Assembly: GCA_950295325.1 (NCBI GenBank)
Contig: OX485808.1
Coordinates: 21,906,527 to 21,970,526 of the forward strand
Reading direction: 5' to 3'
Length of the DNA stretch: 64,000 nucleotides
DNA from: Polytrichum commune
Taxonomy: Eukaryota; Streptophyta; Polytrichopsida; Polytrichales; Polytrichaceae
Part shown: one piece after another, positions 56,740 through 64,000 of the stretch
Numbering within the stretch: the first letter of the stretch is position 1
How the letters are laid out: every line of letters begins with the position of its first letter
Made by a program: the position numbers and the translations under genes
The notes under the pieces: model-generated
Told to the model about the DNA's origin: nothing
The model's input: the letters and a program-made list of their open reading frames with translations, nothing else
The model's database searches: none

Positions 56740-58370
56740 GAAGACTGAGATAGCGTCTATAAGGGTTAATGTCACATTGGATTAAGGTTCTTAATAACAT
56801 CTTAGGGTCTTTCTTTCTTCATTCCTTCATTATTCCACTTATTCTCCACTCTTATGGTCCCTTGTGCTTCCTCCGTCAAAAGTGATTCTGTCCTATCTTT
56901 AGGGAAAGTTTCTATCACTCTATGTCTTTGACCTATTTCAGTCGTGAAGCTCAAAAGCTTGGCAAGTAGTCCTTGGCAATTTGTCAGGACCGAAGTCCGG
57001 GGTAATGTCTTTTGCATGCCACATCGTCTTTCACAACAAGAATCGAACTTCTGCAGCAATCTCAAATTAATCCTTTTTAGTTTAACTTACAGTCTTTCGG
57101 CCATTCTTCTCAAAACTGTAACCATCCTCTTCATCTCCAATTCATCTGGCAACTCATCACCACAAACAACCACAAGATTATATATATTCAATGCATCGAC
57201 AAATTAGGCGATAATCTTTGATCAAAGCTCAAGTTTATTTCCAGCTTAGAAGGGATACACCCTCGGTAATGTCTGTAGCAGCTCTTGGTCTGCTGTTAAA
57301 GATCCTTGTCTGTGCAGTCACTGCATTGGTTTCACACCAAGTAATGTCTAGTACCCATGCCCAGGCTATAGTCTCTCATGCTAGCCTCTTGGTACCCTTT
57401 CCCTCTCAGGGACACATATGTAAAGCCTATAGCCTAGCTTGTCCTTTCCCTGGCTACACGGCTCCTCTCAACGGCTACAGCGACGTTTGCCTCTCCCTCT
57501 TGCTAATCACCTCTCTGATTACATGTGGGCGATCGCCAAAGAAACCAGGCGATAGCCTTTCTTGACTACCTGCCCTTACTGCGTGGTCCTTCTCTCTCTC
57601 TCTCTCTCGGCTGCTCTCGCTACTGGCCTATTGCCCTGATTCTTGACTCTCACCTCATTGTTATCGTCCAAGACTTTACTATCCACTCGCCTATTTGCCT
57701 CGGTTCCGTGCCACTATCACGACTATTGCCCTTGCCTTCACCCACTGACAATAGCCTCTCCCTTCTACTTCAGACTCAAAGAAACTTCTCACTTACCTAT
57801 GGCCTTTCTCAGATTTTGACCATTGCTCTTACGACAATCTTTCTCTCAAAGCTCATTGCCCTCTTGGTTGATAATACATCTATTTTAGCACGCAAGACTA
57901 TTGCCAAACATCACACAAGACACTTTCTTTATTCCTGCACACACTCATACAACAACTACTTCAAAGACGCTTGCATTTCCAAGATACTTTACTCCAACTG
58001 TAAAAAGTTCCAAGGTCACTTAGAGTCCGAATCACTTGGCTCTTCTCCCTATGTCTATTCCTAAAAGCATATTGCCAGGCTAAGTGTTTATGGCCGAACT
58101 CAATCACTGAGCTTCGACGTTCACTGCCTATTGCTAATCTAAGCTGAGGCTACGTCAGATTCTACTGCATTGAAAAAATAGCCTGTCTTGACAATGGCTA
58201 GCCCCCTCCCTATCAGCGGAGGAGGAGACGGTGGTTACAACCGCCTGCCCACTGGCTATTGCCTTCTTTCACACTGGCTAATTGCCCTTGAGTGACTATT
58301 GCTGTTACTAATCACTAACTTAGTGAGTTGGGCTTCGAAGCCAGGCGATTGCCAAAAATTTGAGCTTACA
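56740..58370 (+). repeat. long direct repeat, copy 1 (LTR-like)
   Basis: It shares with 59481-61409 the order AAGACTGAG, CACATTGGATTAAGG, GTGAAGCTCA, CTTGGCAA, TTTAACTTACA, CGGCCATTCTTC (copy 2 TTGGCCATTCTTC) and a common end CCAAAAATTTGAGCTTACA. With TGAG as start and TTACA as end it has the TG...CA form of an LTR; AATGGTATTATTG immediately after could be a degenerate tRNA-Met primer site. The 3' half is pyrimidine-rich with many TATTGCC or ATTGCC words. The long open frames here are low-complexity and not called as genes. Confidence 0.6.
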
Positions 58371-58654
58371 AATGGTATTATTGTTTGCACCCTTCTTTAT
58401 TTTCATGCTTTCCCTCAACACTCGTCAATTGCGTTAGGAAGTAGATTAGCTTTTATTACTTAAAAGGAATATAGAGTACAAAAAATTGCAGTGACTTGGA
58501 CAATATAAATAATAAAAGGGTGCAAACAAATGGGCCATTTTTGAAATATAAGTAATTATAGGGAGGCTTTAATTCAACCCTTGAAGGTAAATAGCCCCAA
58601 AACAAAAAAAACCCCAGCCGCACGTGGTGCACAAAAATGCCTTAGAGTGACCTA

Positions 58655-58840
58655 CCCGTGGAAATTTGGTGGGAGGATGGGATACTCAAGCCTTCCGAGT
58701 ACAATGAATGTTGGCATATTGGCATGTGGGAGAAGGCATTTAATATACTTATAAAAGGGACAAACTTTTTTACTAAATCTTCCAACCTTTTTGAATTCAT
58801 TGGAAGAGAGGCCACCTTCAAGTGTGTTCTTTATAAGTAG
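58655..58840 (+). pseudogene. unrecognised exon-like fragment between the direct repeats
   Basis: The frame reads VEIWWEDGILKPSEYNECWH, IGMWEKAFNILIKGTNFFTK and SSNLFEFIGREATFKCVLYK and stops. Its composition looks like real protein, but I do not recognise a family. It is the only coding-like piece in the ~1.1 kb between the repeats (58371-59480), which otherwise shows nothing. Confidence 0.3.
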
Positions 58841-59480
58841 TGGTTGGTTGCAAGGTTTTGTTAAATTTTTATTTTATTGAAATAACAACTATTGCACGTG
58901 TTCATTATGTTCTAGCATGTTTTCAATGCCTAGGTATTTGAAGCGGATACTTGTGGCAAGGAAAACAGTTGCAAAAATGCCCTTCCTCCTTTCTTGGCAT
59001 GATGGATTGGCAAGTCCACTGGCATGTGTATAAATACACGAGCATAATTAAAAACTTTGACATTGTGCCTATTGCAATGTTGTTCTTGGTTTATATAGTG
59101 TCCGTTTGATTTTTACTATGTAGAGGAGGAAGAAGAGCAAAAGTCAGTATATGGCATTCTCCCATCCTAAGAACAACATCGCAATGATAATGAATTCATT
59201 TTGGCACTTGACGCTACACAATTAGGTGAGGCTGCACAAAATAACACAAGGAAATGAGGAGCTGAGAATGCTCCTCTTGTGGTCCATGTGGTAGTGGCAA
59301 CACCCAAAAACGTTGGAAAACCCGTATCATTAAACAATACACAATGACCATCCATTCAACAATCTCAACGTTTGGTAAATTGACCTCAAGTGCATCAAGA
59401 TAAGCTTGCGATTTTGTAGTTAGTTGTTTGCTATCACTTAAACACTCAAACAAAAACAACTCAACGAACTAGATCATAAA

Positions 59481-61409
59481 GAAGACTGAGCTCGTGTCTA
59501 TAAGTTCTAATGCCACATTGGATTAAGGATTACAATAACAATCTAGGTCTTTTACTCCTTCAATCTTCCTTCATTAAGCTTAATTCATTCTCTTATGGTT
59601 CATTATACTTCTTCCGTCATGGACGATTTGCATCCTAGGTTCGTGTGGACTTCTATCACTCTAATTCCATCCTCTAATCAATTGTGAAGCTCAAGAGCTT
59701 GGCAAACTGTCAAGACAAAGTTCGAGGCAATGTCTCTAAAGTACCACATTGTCTTTAAGTGTCATGAATTATGCATTGCAATAATCTAAAATTTAATTCC
59801 TCTCAGTTTAACTTACAATCATTTGGCCATTCTTCCAAGACAGTTTTCACCATCTTCATCTTCAGTTTATCTGATAACTTTTCACAACAACTATTCACAA
59901 GATTATGCAAGAATCAATGCATCAAAAACTAGGCTATATCCATTATTTAAAGTCTTAGACTACTTTAGTCTCAAATTGAATCGCCTTTGGTAAAGTCTTA
60001 CTCTAATCAAGCAACTTCTCCTACTCGGGATGGTATTGTCGTTTGCATCTTATAGCATGCTACTGAGTATGTCCATTGCTTGCATTCATACCATTAGCCT
60101 CATACCAGGTTAAGTCAAGTTACTGCTTCCATGCTATATTCTTTAGAGCTCTCTCTCTCTCTCTAGACACATGTGAAACCTATGACCCAGTCGGTATGTC
60201 GTCTCGTGACTCTACCTCTCCCACCGGGTCCCTACATCATTTCCTCTCGCACTCAGGTGAATCCCTTCCTCAGTCTTTGTCGACTCTTCAAATTCTAACT
60301 ACCCATCTCAGGCTCTCCATCTCTCGCTCCACACTCAGCGGTTTCCTTGCTTTACACGCTATGGCCTTTCTCGAGGCCTCAACTTCGTCTCACTAAGTAG
60401 GCAATCGCTTCTTTCTAACTAATTGCCTCTTGACTAATTCCAAATCATTGTGCTCTTAATTAACTCTCTTAGGACTATTGCTCTCCCTTACATGTTCTTG
60501 GCTAATCACCTACATTTACCACTCTCATGCTAAGTGTCTTACTCTAAGATTATTGCCTAATTGCTTAATTTCACAACTCTTTTCTGTCAAAGTCCTCTCT
60601 CAGGCAACTTGACTTTGCCAATCACTAGCTCACTTAGGCTCACTCGCAGTCCCACAGTTTACTAGTCTCTTGCCAAAGACTACTTGCCTTCATTAAGCTC
60701 ATGTTCTCACATCCTTCAACTAGTCACTTGCCTATTGGCTTTCAACTCTTCGTCCTTCACAAGGCTATTGCCCTTCTTCCTCAACAATTAGCTCTCTCTC
60801 CCTCTTTGAATCGACTCTTGTGCTTATGGCCTTAGTCTGGTTGTAATCCTTATTAACTCACTGACTTTACCTTGATCTTCCTCGCCTTCTTGGCGGTTAG
60901 TTTGCTTATTTTAATGCTCATGGCCATAATCAGCAATCACACAAGACATTAATTTCGTTCAGAATCATAATCAACAATCAAAATTCCACTCCAAGTCAAT
61001 TGCACTTTGATAGACTTTTGTTGTCAATGTCAGAGTTCTCAAGACAATTTAGAGTGTGAATCACTCGGCTCTTTCAAACTAGTTTTACATCTATAAGCAT
61101 CTTGCTTGAACATTTCCTAATGTTAAGTATTCAACCTCAATCCTTGAGTGTTGAATCTTCAAGAAGGCCTATTACTTCTAATTTGAGACTACGCTCGATT
61201 CAACCTGAAGTAAATAGCATGATTATCTAGTGGTTGACCTCCTCCTTATCAAAGGGGAAGAGAATGTAGTTATGGCAACCGTCTTGAAACGGCAATAACC
61301 TCCTAAATCCACTTGGGATGAACTTCTAACTGCCTATTGCTTGCTAACTCTCATTAATTTTCAAAATTTAGCCTACATGCCAAGCTATAGCCAAAAATTT
61401 GAGCTTACA
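59481..61409 (+). repeat. long direct repeat, copy 2 (LTR-like)
   Basis: It is homologous to 56740-58370 along its length but about 300 bp longer and diverged. It ends CCAAAAATTTGAGCTTACA at 61409. The divergence of the two copies implies an old insertion, if they are LTRs of one element; no flanking 5 bp duplication is recognised. Confidence 0.6.
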
Positions 61410-61506
61410 AGATTCATATTTTGATTGAGAATATCTCAATCTTGAAGATAGGTATTTTTTATTTACATTTTCTTACAAGTTTTTTTTCACTTTCAATTTT
61501 AATGTT

Positions 61507-62023
61507 CACTACACCGTTTATGATATTTAGTGTCATGTACACTATTTGCAAAGGGTCTAAACTAGAAGCCTAGGTCTCAAATGTCATGTCCACTAATTGC
61601 CAACATGATATTATTTGTCAACTTAAGTAATTTTTCAAATTGAAGTTTTATTTACATCGGACATTTAGCATAACACATTGGAAAATTTAAGATGATGGTT
61701 TTGCATTTTAGTATGCAAGGGGAAGATATTGTTGAGGATACTAATGGCAAGTGTCATGTGTTACATTTTAGTATGCAAGTGTCATTTGTGTAAACATTAG
61801 TCAACTCGTAAACCATTGTGTAACATAGGCATACACCACATAGCACTATTGAACATACTTACGCCAAGATATTAGTAAGGGCACTTGAACACCAAGTGTT
61901 AATAGTTATGATGTGACACTAATAATGAATTTATTGATCTTTAGTGTAACATTGCATACACCTCCAAATAGGGTAAGTGGCATTATTATACATGTGACAC
62001 TAAATATCATAAACGGTGTAGAG
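61507..62023. mobile_element. CACTA-like MITE
   Basis: Inverted ends of 29 bp with one mismatch start CACTACACCGTTTATGATAT on the left and CTCTACACCGTTTATGATAT on the inverted right, and continue TTAGTGTCA. CACTACACCG is typical of plant CACTA (En/Spm) ends. The right terminus has one base changed from CACTA. A (CT)n microsatellite follows, and no clear 3 bp duplication remains. The interior is AT-rich and non-coding. Confidence 0.8.
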
Positions 62024-63458
62024 ACTCTCTCTCTCTCACTCTCTCTCTCTCTCTACACTATGTTTTTACTTTAGCATAAACAAATCCACCCAATATCGAA
62101 ATTTAACCCTAACAAAATTCATTGCTTTAGAGTTAGGTAGAATCTATCTAACAAACGTCCACTGTAGATCCAGTTCTATGAATCTACGGTCAAGGGTACT
62201 TACGAATCTTATAGTAAGTAAAAGGGAAACCATGAGAGCCCTCTCTCAAAGGTTAAGTAGTAATGGTTGTTTACCCTAAGTAACCCATGTGATAAGGAGG
62301 TAAGTAGGTGGAAGGAGTGTGTAACCTACCACAAAGCTCAATCTCACGAGGTTCAAATGGCTAAAGAGAAAATAGAATATTCAATGGGAATATGTGTATT
62401 CGGTGATATGAAATGTATGATTATGCTATACATGACTGTGTGACGTAGATAACAATTGGGTTCTCCTGATAATCATCTTGTGTATGTTACTAACCTTCTA
62501 TGTGAATTTGGTTGGTGGCATGGGCACATGTGAGGCATACCCTTCACAAATTTGGCGGCACTCTTAAGTTTTGTATTTCATCTTTCCTGAAATATAGTGT
62601 ATGTACGAGGCTTAGATATTCCTCGATGATATTTTGGAATACAAAGCATTTTGATTTGAGATAGACTTTTGAGGCTATTTTTTAATATGTCTCATACACA
62701 AGTTTAAACTTGACAAAGTATGTAGTAATAGTTTTACCTATGGGTAAAAAGAACCACATAGATTGTTGAACAAGTTAAAAATTTTACTTTGAGAAAATGA
62801 CCTTAGATAGGAAAATACCAAATGAGTGGAGATGGTTAGACAAATATTTTCCTTAAGGAATGGTCCCACCCACCCTCCCGGGTGTTGAAAAATACACAAA
62901 TATGTAGGGGAATAGAATGGCCTTTGAAAATGAAGATGTACTAAAAAGTAATTAAGCTTGAAAGTAAGCATAGATCTATACTTAAGTTAATCGTATTATT
63001 ACGTGGAGCTATTAGGTTTGTGATTGAGGTTTCTTTCAATTTTGTTATCAAACAAGTTTGTTGAAAGTGAGTCGAAAGTAAACTTGAAATAGGTAAACTA
63101 CTATGGTATAATTTGATTGGCTTAGAAAGGTTCCTAATAGCATAAGATTATTTAGACTTTAATTACTGTTATGTGGGGGCCCCCAAATTTGGTGTGAAGA
63201 TGCCCGGATCTTACATAGGATCCGCATCTCGGTAAGGCTGAAGACAAAATCCACCCTCCCAACTAGGTTGGCATGCTTGAACAACAACCAACATCTAATG
63301 ATGTTATGAAATGAAAAAAAAATACATCATAAAACAATGGGACAAGATTATGAACAAAATGTTTAGATTAACTTGCTTCAGGATGCTCTTGCTAGTTGTT
63401 ACCTCGGTTGTGTCCTCTCCACTTTGTCATCTCCATCTGCCAAGCTTTTGATGCATGA
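62024..63458. other. no recognisable gene
   Basis: A (CT)n run at 62026-62052 and AT-rich sequence. Open frames are short and unsupported. Confidence 0.55.
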
Positions 63459-63473
63459 GTAAGAGGGGGATGA

Positions 63474-63556
63474 CTCAACCTGGTTGGTTGTATTTTGAGT
63501 TCTTTCTACAATTGAATTTTCAATTTGTGCCCAAAAAAAAAAAAAAAAAAAAAAAA
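63474..63556 (+). mobile_element. mini-retroposon: 59 bp plus A24 tail, 15 bp target duplication
   Basis: GTAAGAGGGGGATGA occurs at 63459-63473 and 63557-63571. Between them are 59 bp (starting CTCAACCTGGTTGG and ending CAATTTGTGCCC) and an uninterrupted A24 tract. This is the signature of a severely 5'-truncated, LINE-mobilised insertion. The perfect duplication and pure tail suggest it is recent. Confidence 0.92.
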
Positions 63557-63571
63557 GTAAGAGGGGGATGA

Positions 63572-64000
63572 GAGCTTGGTAGCCAAACGCAAGCTCAACT
63601 CTCAATCAATCCAAGATTACTTGAGAGGTTTTAAGAATGTACTTTCTTTTGCTTCCGTCTAGGAAAGAAACACTTGTACCACTTGTACCACTTGTACCCA
63701 CTTCTAGGTTCTCCCCGTGAAGGTGACCGACGCATACGCAAAAAGCTTGAAAAGGGTCATACATTGCGGTATTCCAAAGTCTTGCACGCGTGGGGTGTTC
63801 ACCCAATGCACACATATTACCTTCTCCTTCAAAATTAGCTTGGAACTAAACAACTTGAGGCTCATTTGCTCGAGGTTGATTGCCACATCGAGCTCCACCA
63901 AGCAAATTTGCCAAACAAAGGTCATGAATGTGGCTAAGTTGCAAATAGGCCTTCTTTCCAAGAAATGAGTGGGGCTAAGGTACGCGGTTGTTAATCGGTT
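63572..64000. other. no recognisable gene
   Basis: Overlapping frames on both strands at 63606-63968 lack motifs. A short triplication of TTGTACCAC lies near 63674-63698. Confidence 0.45.

Noticed and set aside
57218-58064. Two overlapping plus-strand open frames of 115 and 179 codons
   Set aside because: They lie inside the LTR-like direct repeat, are pyrimidine-rich and low-complexity, and are not preserved in the homologous copy at 59481-61409.

Overview
The window looks like intergenic DNA from a large, AT-rich, repeat-dense land-plant nuclear genome. The evidence is spliceosomal GT-AG introns inside transposase genes, hAT, PIF/Harbinger, Stowaway-like, CACTA-like, SINE and LINE insertions, and no operon-like coding, ribosome-binding sites or dense ORFs. 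The lineage cannot be fixed from sequence alone. Repeated decayed genes encoding SWIM-type zinc fingers, a ParB-like domain and a bacterial-type DNA methyltransferase domain made me consider a non-flowering plant such as a fern or lycophyte, but that is only a guess. I found no convincing intact host housekeeping gene.

Layout. 0-9 kb: dispersed repeat copies, a textbook SINE (1456-1623), a TA-flanked MITE (1972-2356), a 5'-truncated LINE (7075-7384) and a 5S rRNA-derived segment (8853-8946). 9-12 kb: a 1.04 kb decayed hAT element with an exact 8 bp target duplication, a Harbinger-type MITE and a second SINE. 13.5-15.4 kb: a long A+C-rich, G-poor tract. 15.46-18.29 kb: a composite repeat unit with a decayed methyltransferase-like gene (minus strand) and a SWIM zinc-finger fragment (plus strand) arranged head to head, the latter split by a LINE fragment. 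19-31 kb: minisatellites, dispersed repeats, a second Harbinger MITE, an interleaved inverted repeat, LTR-like sequence and an hAT MITE with an exact target duplication.

31.385-35.965 kb is a nearly complete 4.6 kb PIF/Harbinger transposon. It carries an apparently intact two-exon Myb/SANT gene on the plus strand and a decayed DDE transposase on the minus strand, tail to tail. 38.7-43.6 kb holds a Stowaway-like MITE and then the best gene of the window: a five-exon hAT transposase-type gene with about 840 codons, all splice phases consistent and no stop. Its first intron contains a ~456 bp near-perfect foldback.

44.6-49 kb holds a decayed minus-strand SWIM/zinc-finger gene apparently split by an LTR-like repeat whose relative lies at 36.1-37.4 kb. 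51-53 kb has a TA-flanked MITE and an 891 bp hAT element with an exact target duplication. 53.3-55.9 kb holds a decayed plus-strand gene with a ParB-like N-H-R motif plus another conserved-looking segment. 56.7-61.4 kb is a pair of 1.6-1.9 kb direct repeats around about 1.1 kb. The end holds a CACTA-like MITE and a tiny A24-tailed retroposon with a 15 bp target duplication.

Functionally these are mostly mobile elements and their remains: autonomous-type genes (hAT, PIF/Harbinger), their deletion derivatives and retroposed fragments. The most unusual content is the scattered ParB-like and beta-class amino-methyltransferase coding remains, which may belong to one repeated gene family associated with SWIM-type elements. 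All coordinates, translations and repeat matches were read by eye, and no database search was run.
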